Source: Neoaquamicrobium sediminum (GTDB taxonomy: Bacteria; Pseudomonadota; Alphaproteobacteria; Rhizobiales; Rhizobiaceae). Taken from it: DNA of 64,000 bases. This document shows positions 8,167 to 19,427 of this stretch, one piece after another (position 1 is the first letter of the stretch; each line of letters opens with the position of its first letter). The notes beneath the pieces were generated by a model. It was not told the origin of the DNA and did not search any database. It saw only the letters and a program-made list of their open reading frames with translations. The DNA lies in contig NZ_JABETK010000001.1 in the NCBI RefSeq assembly GCF_013240295.1, positions 1,488,001 through 1,552,000 of the forward strand, written 5' to 3'. Both the position numbers and the translations under genes were made by a program.

Positions 8167-9023
8167 CGCACAGCCTCGATCGCGGCCCTTGCCTGCCTGC
8201 GGGCCGCAAGCAGCCCATGCTTCGGCGCGAAGAAAAACGCAGCGAGGAAAATCAGCGTCTGCAGCACCACGATGATGCCGCCCGTCGCGCCGTCGATGAA
8301 GTAGCTCGCATAGGCGCCGACGAAGCTCGTCAGCGAACCGATCGCGACACTTGTGACGATCAGGCGTGGAAAGCGGTCGGTCAAAAGATACGCCGTCGCG
8401 CCCGGCGTCACGACCATTGCGATGACGAGGAAGGCACCGACCGTCTGCAGCGCAGCGACCGTACAGGCCGAGAGCAGCGTGAAGAACAAGACGCGCAGCA
8501 GCCCGGGCCGCAGACCGATCGACCTTGCATGGTTCTCGTCGAAGAAGGTGACCATCAGGTCCTTCCATTTGGCGACGAGAATCGCCAGCGAGACGCCGGC
8601 GATGATGACGAGCTGCAGCGTGTCAGCCGGCGTCACCGCAAGGATGTTGCCGAGCACGATGGTCTGGATGTTCACCGAAGCCGGCGACAGCGACACCATG
8701 AAGAGGCCGATGCCGAAGAAGGAGGTGAAGATAAGCCCGATTACTGCATCCTCGCGCAGTCGTGTCTGGGTGGTCAGGAACAGCATGGCACAGGCGGCAA
8801 GCCCACCGGAAAAGAATGCGCCCACGGCGAAGGGCAGCCCCAGCATATAGGCGCCCGCCACACCGGGAACGATGGCATGCGAGAGCGCGTCGCCGATCAG
8901 CGACCAGCCCTTCAGCATCAGATAGGCCGACAGAAAGGCGCATACGGCGCCGACCAGCGCCGACACCCACATGGCGTTGACCATGTAGCCGTATGAAAAC
9001 GGCTGAAAGAGCAGTTCGCTCAT
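8163..9023 (-). CDS. sitC: Manganese/iron ABC transporter permease SitC
   Basis: A 286-residue ABC-3 family permease, homologous to sitD next to it ('[19 protein letters not shown]', '[21 protein letters not shown]'). It overlaps sitB by 4 nt at its start and sitD by 4 nt at its end, so the operon is tightly coupled. It supplies half of the membrane channel of the SitABCD importer. Confidence 0.88.
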   Translation of the reverse strand: MSELLFQPFSYGYMVNAMWVSALVGAVCAFLSAYLMLKGWSLIGDALSHAIVPGVAGAYMLGLPFAVGAFFSGGLAACAMLFLTTQTRLREDAVIGLIFTSFFGIGLFMVSLSPASVNIQTIVLGNILAVTPADTLQLVIIAGVSLAILVAKWKDLMVTFFDENHARSIGLRPGLLRVLFFTLLSACTVAALQTVGAFLVIAMVVTPGATAYLLTDRFPRLIVTSVAIGSLTSFVGAYASYFIDGATGGIIVVLQTLIFLAAFFFAPKHGLLAARRQARAAIEAVR

Positions 9024-9956
9024 TGGGGGTCATCCCCGCGTGCGGCGGCATTGTCCTCCGCGTCGGCAGGGCCACTGCTCGACTGCGCCTTGTCGCCGTA
9101 AAGCACGAAGGGCCGCTCGTCGTCGGTCAACACCGTCAATTCGCGCCCGTCCTCGTCGTCGTGCAGCACCGGACCGCCGAGGACGAAATGGCGCAGGACG
9201 CCGCCGAAAGCTGCCTCCAGATTGGGCCGAGTGAAGACTTCGTTCGTCGGGCCGGCGGCCAGAATGGTGCGGTTGAGCAGCACCGCGCGGTCGCAGAATT
9301 CGGGGACCGAGCCGAGATTGTGTGTCGAGACCAGCATCACGCGGCCCTCGTCGCGCAGAGAGCGCAAAAGGGCGATGATCGCCTCCTCGGTGGTGACATC
9401 GACACCGGTGAACGGCTCGTCGAGCAGGATCACCTGCCCCTCCTGCGCCAGCGCGCGCCAGGAAGACGCGTTTCTTCTGGCCACCGGAAAGCTCTCCGAT
9501 CTGGCGCTTGCGGAAGCCGGACATGCCGACACGCTCCAGCGCTTCGTCGACCATGCGCCGGTCGTTCGCCGAAGCGATGCGCAGAAAGTTCATGTGGCCG
9601 TAGCGGCCCATCATCACAACGTCCTCGACAAGGATCGGGAAGTTCCAGTCGACCTCCTCGGCCTGCGGGACATAGGCGACGACGTTGCGGCGCAGGGCAC
9701 GGCCGGCCGGCTCGCCCATGATCGAGACGGAACCGGCGGCCAGCGGCACAAAACCCATGATCGCCTTGAACAGCGTCGACTTGCCGCTGCCGTTGACGCC
9801 GACGAGTGCCGTGATGGTGCCGCGCGGGATCGAGAAGCCGGCATCGACCAGCGCCGCCTGGCCGTTGCGGTAGGTGACCGTTACATTCCTGACGTCGAGG
9901 CCGGCGCTTGACGCACCGGCCTGCATGGACAGCGACTTTTCCGCCGCGACATTCAT
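9020..9956 (-). CDS. sitB: Manganese/iron ABC transporter ATP-binding protein SitB (frameshifted)
   Basis: Two frames join into one 312-residue ABC ATPase. The N-terminal part holds Walker A 'GVNGSGKST' (53-61) and the signature '[15 protein letters not shown]'. The other frame continues '[18 protein letters not shown]' (Walker B) and '[11 protein letters not shown]' (H-loop). The break is at about 9450-9458, within GCGCGCGC; two bases appear to be missing. Both halves are fully conserved with no internal stops, so a sequence error is likelier than a pseudogene. The start overlaps the sitA stop by 4 nt (9953-9956). Confidence 0.85.
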
Positions 9957-10840
9957 TGAGAAAGGCCTTCGGCTATCGTTTCCGTGGTGACCCGCAGAAG
10001 ATCGAGATAGGTGGGGACCGGTCCATCGGCATCGCTCAGGGAATCGACGTAGAGAACCCCGCCATAGCTGGCGCCCGTTTCGCGCGCCACCTGCTGGGCC
10101 GGGTTCGGCGAGACCGTGCTCTCGCTGAAGATAGCGGGAATGCCGTTCTCGCGCATCTGGTCGATCACCTTGCGGATCTGCTGCGGCGTGCCCTGCGCAT
10201 CCGCATTGATAGGCCAGAGGTAAAGTTCCTTCAGGCCGAAGTCGCGCGCAAGATAGGAAAATGCGCCTTCGCTGGTCACCAGCCAGCGACGCTCTTCGGG
10301 AATGGTCGAAAGCCTCTCGCGGATCGGTTGCACCATGGCTTCGATCTCGGCCGAATAGGCAGCCGCATTGGCCGCATAAATCTCGGCGTTGGCCGGATCG
10401 TGCTCGGCGAAGGCGGCACGGATATTCTCGACATAGGTCAGAACGTCGCTCGGCGACATCCAGGCATGCGGGTTCGGCTTGCCGCTATATGGGCCTTCCG
10501 TGATGCCTATCGGCTCGACGCCTTCGCTGACCACCACGCCGGGCACGTCGCGCAGGTTCTGGAAAAAGCGCTCGAACCAGAGTTCGAGGTTGAGGCCGTT
10601 CCAGAGGATCAGGTCGGCGTCCTGGGCGCGCAGCATGTCGCCTGGCGTCGGCTGGTATTCGTGAATTTCGGCGTTCGGCCGGGTGATCGATTCGACGTCG
10701 GCAGCCTCGCCGGCAACGTTGCTGGCAATATCGGCGATGACGGTGAACGTGGTGACGACCTTCAACCTTTCCTCCTGCGCTGCGGCAGGCAGCACGGCGA
10801 GGCACAAGGCGAGGGCGGCTAGAGCGGATCTGGCGAACAT
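9953..10840 (-). CDS. sitA: Manganese/iron ABC transporter substrate-binding protein SitA
   Basis: A 295-residue cluster A-I periplasmic metal-binding protein with a signal peptide over about residues 1-21. The four metal ligands typical of Mn-type members are present: His60 ('EIHEYQPTP'), His124 ('NPHAWMSP'), Glu190 ('TSEGAFSY') and Asp265 ('[11 protein letters not shown]'). The His-rich loop of ZnuA is missing, which argues for Mn2+ or Fe2+ over Zn2+. It is the first gene of sitABCD, preceded by a Mur/Fur-type box at 10910-10930. Confidence 0.93.
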   Translation of the reverse strand: MFARSALAALALCLAVLPAAAQEERLKVVTTFTVIADIASNVAGEAADVESITRPNAEIHEYQPTPGDMLRAQDADLILWNGLNLELWFERFFQNLRDVPGVVVSEGVEPIGITEGPYSGKPNPHAWMSPSDVLTYVENIRAAFAEHDPANAEIYAANAAAYSAEIEAMVQPIRERLSTIPEERRWLVTSEGAFSYLARDFGLKELYLWPINADAQGTPQQIRKVIDQMRENGIPAIFSESTVSPNPAQQVARETGASYGGVLYVDSLSDADGPVPTYLDLLRVTTETIAEGLSQ

Positions 10841-10860
10841 GAAGGCTCCGGAATCGGCAG

Positions 10861-10878
10861 GATAGTACGCGGACTATC
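10861..10878. repeat. Short inverted repeat in the sitA leader
   Basis: GATAGT-ACGCGG-ACTATC, a perfect 6-bp-arm repeat 21 bp upstream of the sitA start. It could form a small leader hairpin or be a secondary operator; no function is shown. Confidence 0.35.
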
Positions 10879-10909
10879 AGCACATAGCGCGCTTTCGCAC
10901 TTGCGTCAA

Positions 10910-10930
10910 TGCAATTGCAAATCGTTTGCA
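10910..10930. promoter_or_regulatory. Mur/Fur box between sitA and mur
   Basis: Two palindromes share a TGCA: TGCAATTGCA (10910-10919) and TGCAAA-TCG-TTTGCA (10916-10930). TGCAA-rich palindromes upstream of sitA are the known manganese-responsive (Mur) elements of rhizobia. The position between sitA and a Fur-family gene fits Mn-dependent repression. Confidence 0.75.
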
Positions 10931-11058
10931 AATAGAAGCTCTGTCCTCGGCTTCCAAACCAGGACGCCATGCGGAATGGCGACCTGCGCCTTGCCACGGA
11001 ACTCGCACCACAGCGATCATTCTTTGCAACGATTGCCCAAAAGAAGCATATTCGCCCC

Positions 11059-11490
11059 ATGAACCAGACCGTGATTCCGAAGCCTGATTACGAGGCGGCA
11101 TTGCGAGAGGCCGGCGTGCGCATCACCCGGCCTCGCCGGGTCATACTCGGCATTCTTTCCGACGCGGGCGATCATCCCGACGCGATGGAAATCTTCCGTC
11201 GCGCGGTTGCGATCGACAGCAGCATATCGCTGTCGACCGTCTATCGGACGATGAAGCTGCTGGAGGGCATCGGCGCCATCCACCGCCACGCCTTCGAGGG
11301 CGGACCATCGCGTTTCGAACCTGCCGTGGGCGATCATCACGACCATCTGATCGACATCGAGACCGGCGACGTGATCGAGTTCCAGTCAGACCGCATCGAG
11401 GAGCTTCAGCAGGAAATCGCGCGCGAGCTGGGCTACGAGATCGTCCACCACAGGCTCGAGCTCTACGGGCGCAAACGTCGCCGGCGTTAG
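11059..11490 (+). CDS. mur: Fur-family manganese-responsive regulator Mur
   Basis: A 143-residue Fur-fold protein from ATG 11059, with an N-terminal winged helix ('[12 protein letters not shown]', '[13 protein letters not shown]') and a C-terminal metal-binding domain with '[17 protein letters not shown]'. Zinc-site CxxC motifs are absent, as in alphaproteobacterial Fur/Mur proteins. The open frame extends 90 bp upstream, but the chosen start matches the family. It is divergent from sitABCD with a Mur box in between, so it probably represses sit in Mn-replete cells. Its TAG overlaps the convergent aglR stop. Confidence 0.86.
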   Translation: MNQTVIPKPDYEAALREAGVRITRPRRVILGILSDAGDHPDAMEIFRRAVAIDSSISLSTVYRTMKLLEGIGAIHRHAFEGGPSRFEPAVGDHHDHLIDIETGDVIEFQSDRIEELQQEIARELGYEIVHHRLELYGRKRRRR

Positions 11491-12509
11491 GTCCGGGCCT
11501 GCGCGACCGAGCCGCGCACGACGAGATCGACCGGCCACACCTCGCCCCGCGCGCCCTCTTCGAGGCCGCCTATGCGCGCTGCCAGACGCTCGGCGATGCG
11601 CTGGCCGGCGGACCGGATCGAAGATCGCGTGGTTGCCAGCGGCACCGGGAAGTTTTCGGGGCGCAGAAAGGGAAACACGTCGTCATGCGCGACAAGCGAA
11701 ACGTCGCCCGGCACGCTGAGCCCCGCATCGCGCAACGCCCGGATGATGCCCAGCGTCATCAGCATGCTCGAGCACATGATCGCCGTCGGGCGCTCCTTTG
11801 CGGCAAGGATTTCACGGGCGGCGGAATAGCCGTTTTCCTCCGTCATCGGCAGTGCCCGGATGCGTGAAGGGGGCAATTCGACCCCGCTTGCCACCATCGC
11901 CCGTCGTGCGCCGCGCTCTCGGTGGATGGCGAAGGTCTGGTCAGGATTGCCGTTGATCAGCGCGATGCGGCGGTGGCCGAGCTGCACCAGCAAACGCGCC
12001 GCTTCATAAAACGCGGCCTCATTGTCGATATCCAGAAATGGGTAGTCGAAGTCGAGCCCCTCCGAACGGCCGTGCACGATGAACGGAATGCCCAGCTCGT
12101 TGAGCAACCTGATGCGACTGTCTTTCGGGCGCGGCGAGGAAATGTAGACCGCATCGACCTGGCGATTTGCGACGATGCGGCGGTAGGTGGTTTCCTCATC
12201 TTCCATGGTCGAAGGTGACAGCGCGAGGTCGAGCTCATGCGTACGTGCATAGTCGCCGAGGCCCGAAAGAAACTCGACGAAATGCGGATCGATCTCCACG
12301 CTGGCGCCCGTGGGCATGACATAGCCGATCATGCCCGCCTTGCCCGTCGCCAGGCGCCTTGCGCTCGGGTTGGGGCGATAGCCGTGCCGCTTGGCGGCGT
12401 CGACGACCCGTCTGCGCGTTTCCTCGGCAACCTCGGGATAGCCGTTGAGCGCCCGGCTTACCGTCGTCTGCGACAGATCCAGCATACTGGATAACTGCTT
12501 GAGGTTCAC
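11487..12509 (-). CDS. aglR: LacI-family repressor of the alpha-glucoside operon AglR
   Basis: A 340-residue LacI/GalR protein. The N-terminal HTH '[20 protein letters not shown]' and hinge '[16 protein letters not shown]' are followed by a periplasmic-binding-protein-like sensor domain ('GIPFIVHGR', '[15 protein letters not shown]', 'SLVAHDD'). It is divergent from aglE, as in Sinorhizobium meliloti, where AglR controls aglEFGAK. LacI-type palindromes sit before both genes. Its stop overlaps the mur stop, convergent. Confidence 0.88.
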   Translation of the reverse strand: MNLKQLSSMLDLSQTTVSRALNGYPEVAEETRRRVVDAAKRHGYRPNPSARRLATGKAGMIGYVMPTGASVEIDPHFVEFLSGLGDYARTHELDLALSPSTMEDEETTYRRIVANRQVDAVYISSPRPKDSRIRLLNELGIPFIVHGRSEGLDFDYPFLDIDNEAAFYEAARLLVQLGHRRIALINGNPDQTFAIHRERGARRAMVASGVELPPSRIRALPMTEENGYSAAREILAAKERPTAIMCSSMLMTLGIIRALRDAGLSVPGDVSLVAHDDVFPFLRPENFPVPLATTRSSIRSAGQRIAERLAARIGGLEEGARGEVWPVDLVVRGSVAQART

Positions 12510-12553
12510 ATTCCTGCTCCACTGCCGACGCCAACACTTCGTGCCATTTCATC

Positions 12554-12565
12554 CAAATCGCTTTG
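12554..12565. promoter_or_regulatory. Imperfect LacI-type operator near aglR
   Basis: CAAATCGCTTTG, 45 bp upstream of aglR, differs from the perfect CAAAGCGCTTTG palindrome found before aglE by one base. It is a plausible autoregulatory site for AglR. Confidence 0.5.
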
Positions 12566-12763
12566 AATGATCGAGCTAAATTCGGTGTCGATATCGCTTT
12601 CTTCCCATGAATATTAGGGCTGACCGTTCCCGCTGGCAAAGCGGAAATTCGTACCGCATTGCCGCAAACCTATGCTGCAGCGCGCCATTGCGGGCACATT
12701 AAATCGATTAGGTCGCTGCCCCTATTGACTTTGCGTCAATTCGGTGTCGAAGATGCGAGTAGT

Positions 12764-12775
12764 CAAAGCGCTTTG
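12764..12775. promoter_or_regulatory. LacI-type operator before aglE
   Basis: CAAAGCGCTTTG is a perfect 12-bp palindrome with the central CG typical of LacI/GalR operators. It lies just downstream of a candidate -35 TTGACT (12725-12730) with a weak -10 (GAAGAT, 12749-12754), so bound repressor would block transcription. The rest of the 364-bp aglR-aglE gap (12510-12873) shows no further gene. Confidence 0.7.
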
Positions 12776-12873
12776 GATTTCGTGTCGGAGCAACCGGCGA
12801 AACAACGCGCTGGCCGTGTGCGCAATGGAGGTTGCGTGCATCGAATGATGTCGATTTCGAACGGGAGGAAATC

Positions 12874-14229
12874 ATGAGGAAATCCCTGCTGGCAGGCGCA
12901 GCGCTTGCCACCATAGCCATGTATGCGGCCCCGGCCGCAGCCGAGCTCAAATTCGCGCCGGGCGAGGACAGCCGTTTCACCTGGTCGGACTACGAAACCT
13001 TGCAGCAGACCGACCTGTCTGGCCAGACGCTGACAGTTTTCGGACCCTGGCGCGGCGCCGACGAAGACCTAATCCAGTCGATCCTCGAATATTTCCGAGA
13101 AGCGACGGGTGCCACCGTCAACTATTCGTCGTCAGAGAACTACGAACAGCAGATCGTCATCGACACGCAGGCGGGCAGCCCGCCCAATATCGCGATCCTG
13201 CCGCAGCCGGGCCTTATCCAGGACCTTGCATCGAAGGGCCTGCTCACGCCCCTCGGCGAAGACACTGCCGCCTGGGTCGCCCAGAACTACGGGGCCGGCG
13301 AATCCTGGGTCGATCTCGGCACCTATGCCGACGATAAGGGCGATGAACAGTTCTTCGCCTTCCCCTACAAGGCCGACGTGAAATCGCTCGTCTGGTATTC
13401 GCCGGACAATTTCGAGGACGCCGGCTACGAAGTGCCGGAGACCATGGAAGAGTTGCTGGCGCTGCAGGACCAGATCGTCGAGGATGGCGGTGTGCCGTGG
13501 TGCATCGGCCTGGGTTCGGGCGGCGCGACCGGATGGCCAGCGACCGACTGGGTCGAGGACATCATGCTGCGCATCCACGAACCGTCCGTCTACGACCAGT
13601 GGGTGAAGAACGAGATTCCCTTCAACGACCCACAGGTCGTGGAGGCGCTGGAGATCTTCGCCTCCATCGCCACCAACAACGATTACGTCAACGGTGGCGC
13701 TGCCGCGGTCGCCGCGACCGACTTCCGCGACAGCCCGAAGGGACTCTTCGACATTCCGCCGAAGTGCTACATGCACCATCAGGCGTCGTTCATCCCGTCC
13801 TTCTTCCCCGAAGGCACCGAAATGGGCATCGACGCGGACTTCTTCTACATGCCGCCCTATGCGGAGAAGGATCTCGGCAAGCCGGTTCTCGGCGCCGGCA
13901 CGCTGGCGATGATCACCAAGGATTCGGATGCCTCGCGGGCCTTCATCGAGTTCCTGAAGATGCCGCTCACGCATGAACTGTGGATGGCCCAGTCCGGCTT
14001 CGTGACCCCGCACAAGGGCGTCAATGTCGATGCCTATGCGAATGAAGAGTTGAAGCGTCAGGGGCAGATCCTGGCAGACGCCACGACCTTCCGCTTCGAC
14101 GGATCGGACCTGATGCCCGGACGCATCGGCGCAGGATCGTTCTGGACCGGCATGGTCGAACTCGTCGGCGGCAAGCCGGCCGAGCAGGTCGCCACCGAAA
14201 TCCAGACGAGCTGGGACGCCATCAAATAG
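12874..14229 (+). CDS. aglE: Alpha-glucoside ABC transporter substrate-binding protein AglE
   Basis: A 451-residue type 1 extracellular solute-binding protein with a signal peptide (about 1-23, ending Ala-Ala-Ala). The N-terminal 'LTVFGPWRGADEDL' and C-terminal 'GSFWTGMVELVGGK' match the AglE subgroup that binds sucrose, maltose and trehalose. The start at 12874 sits 5 bp after GGGAGG. It is the first gene of aglEFGAK, divergent from aglR. Confidence 0.9.
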   Translation: MRKSLLAGAALATIAMYAAPAAAELKFAPGEDSRFTWSDYETLQQTDLSGQTLTVFGPWRGADEDLIQSILEYFREATGATVNYSSSENYEQQIVIDTQAGSPPNIAILPQPGLIQDLASKGLLTPLGEDTAAWVAQNYGAGESWVDLGTYADDKGDEQFFAFPYKADVKSLVWYSPDNFEDAGYEVPETMEELLALQDQIVEDGGVPWCIGLGSGGATGWPATDWVEDIMLRIHEPSVYDQWVKNEIPFNDPQVVEALEIFASIATNNDYVNGGAAAVAATDFRDSPKGLFDIPPKCYMHHQASFIPSFFPEGTEMGIDADFFYMPPYAEKDLGKPVLGAGTLAMITKDSDASRAFIEFLKMPLTHELWMAQSGFVTPHKGVNVDAYANEELKRQGQILADATTFRFDGSDLMPGRIGAGSFWTGMVELVGGKPAEQVATEIQTSWDAIK

Positions 14230-14374
14230 GGCGGGGCTCCTCCCCGAAACATACGGTCCGGGTCGCGCGCGGCCCGGACCGGCAGGCAAGTCGACATCTT
14301 CGGCTAAATCTATCGCACCGAGGTCGGCGTGGGACGCTTCCCGCGCAAGCCCCGGCCAGCAGTGGGAGGATACG

Positions 14375-15387
14375 ATGACGGGCCAGATCATCTCTGCGAT
14401 TCTGACTGTCGTTCTGGGCGTTTCGGGTTGCGTCGTCTATTTCTGGGGCGCCAACCGACTGCTGGACATGATCTTTCCGGCGCACGGCGTTTCGAGCCAG
14501 TCGGCCATCGACAATCTGCGACGCCAAGGGTTGATCCGGCCGTGGCTGTTCCTCGGGCCCGCCCTCCTGATCCTCACGATTTATCTCATCTACCCCGTGA
14601 TCGAGACGGCGCGCCTCTCGTTCCTCGATCGCGGCGGTCAGAATTTTGTCGGCACCGCCAATTACGAATGGGCGCTGGGCGACAGGGAATTCCGCCAGGC
14701 GATCTTCAACAATTTCCTCTGGCTCGCCGTTGTGCCGGCGGCCTGCACCTTCTTCGGCCTCGTCATCGCCGTGCTAACCGACCGCATCTGGTGGGGCAAC
14801 ATCGCCAAGATGTTCGTCTTCATGCCGCTGGCCATCTCGTTCGTGGGCGCCAGCGTGATCTGGAAGTTCATCTATGAGTACCGCGGCGACGGCCAGACGC
14901 AGATCGGCGTGCTCAACGCCATCGTGCAATGGTTCGGCGGAGAACCGCAGGTATGGATTTCGCTGCCCTTCTGGAACAACTTCTTTCTGATGGTGATCCT
15001 CATCTGGATCCAGACGGGCTTTGCCATGGTGATCCTGTCGGCCGCGCTGCGCGGTATCCCCGACGAGACGATTGAGGCTGCGACCATCGACGGCGCCAAT
15101 GGCTTCCAGATCTTCTGGAAGATCATGGTGCCGCAGATCTGGGGCACGATCGCGGTGGTGTGGACCACCATCACCATCCTGGTCCTCAAGGTCTTCGACA
15201 TCGTGCTGACCATGACAAACGGGCAGTGGAACACCCAGGTTCTCGCCAATCTGATGTTCGACTGGATGTTCGCGGCGGCGGCGATTTCGGCCGCGGCGCG
15301 ACCATCGCGATCATCATCATGCTCGCCGTCATACCGATCATGATCTGGAACATCCGCAACGCCACGCGCGAGACGGGAGGACACTGA
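14375..15387 (+). CDS. aglF: Alpha-glucoside ABC transporter permease AglF (frameshifted)
   Basis: A MalF-type inner-membrane permease of about 337 residues once one base is restored. The EAA loop is 'AATIDGANGFQIFWKIMVPQI'. The frame breaks near 15270: the first frame reads 'LANLMFDWMF' and the correct continuation 'RGGGDFGRGATIAIIIMLAVI' is in the next frame, one base apparently lost in a GC-rich run. The start follows GGGAGG. One base separates its TGA from aglG. Confidence 0.85.
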
Positions 15388-15388
15388 C

Positions 15389-16538
15389 ATGGCTGCGACC
15401 GGCAAAAGCTTTGCCCAGCGCTGGGGCGTTCATATCGCCGTGCTGCTGATCGTCATCGTCTGGACCGTCCCGACGCTCGGCATCCTGGTGTCGTCGCTGC
15501 GCGACAAGGACCAGATCGCCGTTTCCGGCTGGTGGACCGCGCTGACCACCTCGTCGCAGACGGGGCAAGGCCGCACCGACGCCGCCGACGCCCAGGTCGA
15601 GCAGGGCGGGCGCTTTGTGATCTCCGGCAACCTGCTGGAGGACGGAACCGCACTGCGCATCACGGCCTTCGGTACGCGCATCCAGGAGCCGACCGCGCAT
15701 CAGGCCGGCACAGTGGCCGAACTGGAAGATGGCGTCACGCTGCAGGTGAACGAGGACGGCAGCTATGTCTATTCCTCGCCCGTAGCCTTCGAGGGTCGCC
15801 GCGGCGAGCGCGTCTTCTTCGAGGCGTCGACGCCGCCGCGCTTCACCACGGAAAACTACGAGACGGTGCTGTTTTCGGAGGGCATCGGCCGATCGTTCAT
15901 CAACTCGCTGACCGTGACGATTCCGGCCACCATCATCCCGATCCTGATCGCGGCGTTCGCAGCCTACGCGCGCCTGGATGCGTTTTCCCGGCCGCGCGAT
16001 CCTGATCGCCGTCGTCATCGGCCTGCTGGTCGTCCCCCTGCAGATGTCGCTGATACCGCTGCTCAAGCTCTATAATGGCGTCGGCGCCTTCTTCGGCGTG
16101 CCGGCCAAGACCTATCTCGGCATCTGGCTTGCGCACACGGGCTTCGGCCTGCCGTTCGCGATCTACCTGCTGCGCAGCTATATCGCCGGCCTTCCGCGCG
16201 AGATCATGGAATCGGCGCGTATCGACGGAGCGAGCGACTTCGAAATTTTTGTCAAGATCGTGCTGCCGCTCTCCTTCCCCGTGCTCGCCTCCTTTGCGAT
16301 CTTCCAGTTCCTGTGGGTCTGGAACGACCTGCTGGTGGCCATGGTGTTCCTGGGCTCAGGCTCGAGCCAGCTCGTGCTGACCGGAAAGCTCAATGCGCTG
16401 CTCGGTTCACGCGGCGGCGATTGGGAAATTCTCACGACATCGGCCTTCGTCACCATAATCGTGCCGCTTATCGTGTTTTTCTCGTTGCAACGCTATTTCG
16501 TCCGCGGGCTGCTCGCGGGCTCCGTCAAGGGTGGTTGA
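15389..16538 (+). CDS. aglG: Alpha-glucoside ABC transporter permease AglG (frameshifted)
   Basis: A MalG-type permease of about 383 residues after repair. It carries the long periplasmic insert after the first membrane segment that is typical of AglG, and the EAA loop 'SARIDGASDFEIFVKIVLPL'. The frame is lost at about 15969-15972: expected 'AAYA-x-AWMRFPGRA' needs two more bases than the read sequence has (or one fewer). No in-frame stops occur elsewhere. Confidence 0.85.
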
Positions 16539-16541
16539 TCG

Positions 16542-18220
16542 ATGCAGGCTGCAATGCATATCCAGAACAGGGAAGGCGCGGAACCGGCGGTGGAACCGGA
16601 CCGCGACTGGTGGCGGGGGCGGTCATCTACCAGATCTACCCGCGCTCCTTCCAGGATTCCGACGGCGACGGCATCGGCGACCTGCGCGGCATCCTGACCC
16701 GGCTGCCGCACATCGCCAGCCTCGGCGCGGACGCGGTCTGGATTTCGCCTTTCTTCCGCTCGCCGATGGCGGATTTCGGCTACGACGTCTCCGACTATCG
16801 CGACGTCGAGCCGATGTTCGGCACGCTGGACGATTTCGACGCGGTGGTCGCCGAGGCGCACCGGCTCGGGCTCAAGGTGATGATCGACCTCGTCCTGTCC
16901 CATACGTCGGATGCGCATCCCTGGTTCCGCGAAAGCCGGGGCTCGCGCGACAACCCGAAGTCTGACTGGTACGTATGGGCGGACGCAAAGCCCGACGGCA
17001 CGCCGCCCAACAACTGGCTGTCGATCTTCGGCGGGTCCGCCTGGGCGTGGGATGCGCGGCGTCAGCAATATTACATGCACAACTTCCTGGCCGAGCAGCC
17101 GGATCTCAACTTCCACAACAGCGAGGTCCAGGACGCACTGCTCGACGTCACCCGCTTCTGGCTCGAGCGTGGCGTCGACGGCTTCCGGCTCGATACGATC
17201 AACTTCTACTTCCACAGCCAGGGGCTCGAGGACAATCCGGCACTGGCGCCGGAATCGCGTGACTATTCAACGGCGCCGGCGGTCAATCCCTACAACTGGC
17301 AGGACCACGTCTACGACAAGAGCAGGCCGGAAAACGTAGCGTTTCTTACCCGATTCCGCGCGCTGCTCGACGAGTATCCGGCGGCGGCGGCAGTCGGCGA
17401 GGTAGGGGACGCGCAACGCGGCCTGCAGATCGTGGCGGACTACACGGCCGGCAGCGACCGCGTGCATATGTGCTACTCGTTCGACTTCCTGTCGCCCGAC
17501 AAGATCAGCGCAGAGCGGGTGCGCACCGTGCTGGAGGAATTCGACCGTGTCGCCAGCGACGGCTGGTCGTGCTGGGCCTTTTCCAACCACGACGTGATGC
17601 GGCATGCATCGCGCTGGGCGGCCAGCGAATGGGATCGCACTGCCTATCTTAAGGTGATCTCGGCGCTGTTGATGAGCCTGCGCGGTTCGGTCTGCATCTA
17701 TCAGGGTGAGGAACTCGGCCTACCGGAAGCGGACCTGGCCTTCGAGGATCTTCGGGACCCCTACGGCATCCGCTTCTGGCCGGAATTCAAGGGGCGGGAC
17801 GGCTGCCGTACGCCGATGGTGTGGGATTCGCACCAGCCCAATGCCGGATTCTCGCCGGCCCGGCCCTGGCTTCCGGTGCCGGCCGAGCATCTGACCATGG
17901 CGGTCAACACGCAGGCCGACGACGATAACTCGCTGCTCGAACATTATCGCCGCATGCTCGCCTTCCGCGCGGCCCATCCGGCGCTGATCAAGGGCTCAAT
18001 CACCTTCAACGATGCGCAGGGCGACGTGGTGGTCTTCACCCGCCGTCACGGCAACGAACAGATCCTGTGCGCCTTCAACCTCGGCGGCAACGACGCCGCG
18101 CTGGAACTGGGCGACGGCGTTTCACCGGTCTCGATACCGGGGCATGGCTTTTCGGGCACAAGCGCGGGTGGAACGATCAGGCTCAGCGCTTATGGCGCGT
18201 GGTTCGGACGGATCGCCTGA
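16542..18220 (+). CDS. aglA: Alpha-glucosidase AglA, GH13 (frameshifted)
   Basis: A cytosolic GH13 alpha-glucosidase of about 559 residues that cleaves imported sucrose, maltose or trehalose-type alpha-glucosides. The four GH13 regions are visible: '[11 protein letters not shown]', '[10 protein letters not shown]' (nucleophile Asp), 'GEVGD' (acid Glu) and 'FSNHDVMRH'. The true start is ATG 16542, three bases after the aglG stop. At 16615-16619 a run of five Gs should be six: 'DRDWWRG' then changes frame into '[11 protein letters not shown]'. This is a homopolymer-type deletion. Confidence 0.87.
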
Positions 18221-18246
18221 ACGAACGGAATCGGGAGGAGGAAAAC

Positions 18247-19361
18247 ATGGCCAATCTGCTGCTCAGGGACGTGAAGAAAGCCTACGGCAACCTCGAAATC
18301 CTGCATGGCATCGATCTCGACATCAAATCGGGGAGTTCATCGTCTTCGTCGGCCCGTCCGGCTGCGGGAAGTCGACACTGCTGCGCACGATCGCCGGACT
18401 CGAGGACATAACAGGGGGCGAGCTGCAGATCGACGGAGACGTCGTCAACGACGTGCCGCCGTCCAAGCGCGGCATCGCCATGGTGTTCCAGTCCTATGCG
18501 CTCTATCCCCACATGACGGTCTACGACAACATGGCTTTCGGCATGAAGATCGCGAAGGCCAGCAAGGCCGAGATCGACGAGCGCGTGAAGCAGGCGGCGG
18601 AAATCCTGCAGCTCACCAAATATCTCGACCGATTGCCCAAGGCGCTCTCCGGCGGCCAGCGGCAGCGCGTTGCTATCGGTCGCGCCATCTGCCGCAACCC
18701 AAAAGTGTTCCTGTTCGATGAGCCGCTGTCGAACCTCGACGCCGCACTGCGCGTCGCCACCCGCATAGAGATCGCCAAGCTCAAGGAGCAGATGGCCAAC
18801 ACGACGATGATCTACGTCACCCATGACCAGGTCGAGGCGATGACGCTCGCCGACAGGATCGTGGTGCTCAAGGACGGTTATGTCGAGCAGGTCGGCTCGC
18901 CGATGGAACTCTATCGCCACCCCGGCAATCTGTTCGTTGCCCAGTTCATCGGTTCGCCGTCGATGAACATCGTGCCGGCGACGATCGAGCGGGCGGGCGG
19001 GCCCACCGCCGTCCGGCTCGCCGACGGGACGGTCGCGCACGTGCCCACCCAGACGCCGGACTCGGCCGCCGGCACACAGGCCAGCTTCGGCGTGCGACCG
19101 GAAGACCTGCGCGTGGCAACGGACGCGGATGGCAGCGTGCTGTTCGAAGGGCGCATCGACTATATCGAGCAGCTCGGCGAGGTGCAGCTTCTCTATGTCG
19201 ATCTGGGTCGCGAAGGCGAGCCGCTGGTCGCCAAGCTGCCCGGCAATGCCGAGATCAAGCGCGGCTCGACCGTGCGGCTGACGGCAGACGCCGGCGACCT
19301 GCACATCTTCGACAGCGATGGCCGCTCGTTCGCGCGGGAACGCTTGGCCAGCGCGGCCTGA
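18247..19361 (+). CDS. aglK: Alpha-glucoside ABC transporter ATP-binding protein AglK (frameshifted)
   Basis: A MalK/UgpC-type ATPase of about 371 residues. The first 29 residues ('[20 protein letters not shown]') are in one frame; after a G run at 18330-18333, one G short, the second frame carries '[15 protein letters not shown]' (Walker A), '[15 protein letters not shown]' (signature), '[11 protein letters not shown]' (Walker B) and the C-terminal TOBE/regulatory domain. It closes the aglEFGAK operon and is followed by a strong terminator. Confidence 0.87.
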
Positions 19362-19383
19362 GCAGCCTGACCTGATTGAAAGA

Positions 19384-19411
19384 AAAAGGGCGGCACAGGT
19401 GCCGCCCTTTT
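19384..19411. terminator. Bidirectional terminator between aglK and amaB
   Basis: AAAAGGGCGGCA (19384-19395), loop CAGG, TGCCGCCCTTTT (19400-19411): a perfect 12-bp stem with A and T tracts on its two sides, so it can end transcription from both converging operons. Confidence 0.88.
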
Positions 19412-19427
19412 CGTTGAGACGATCGCG

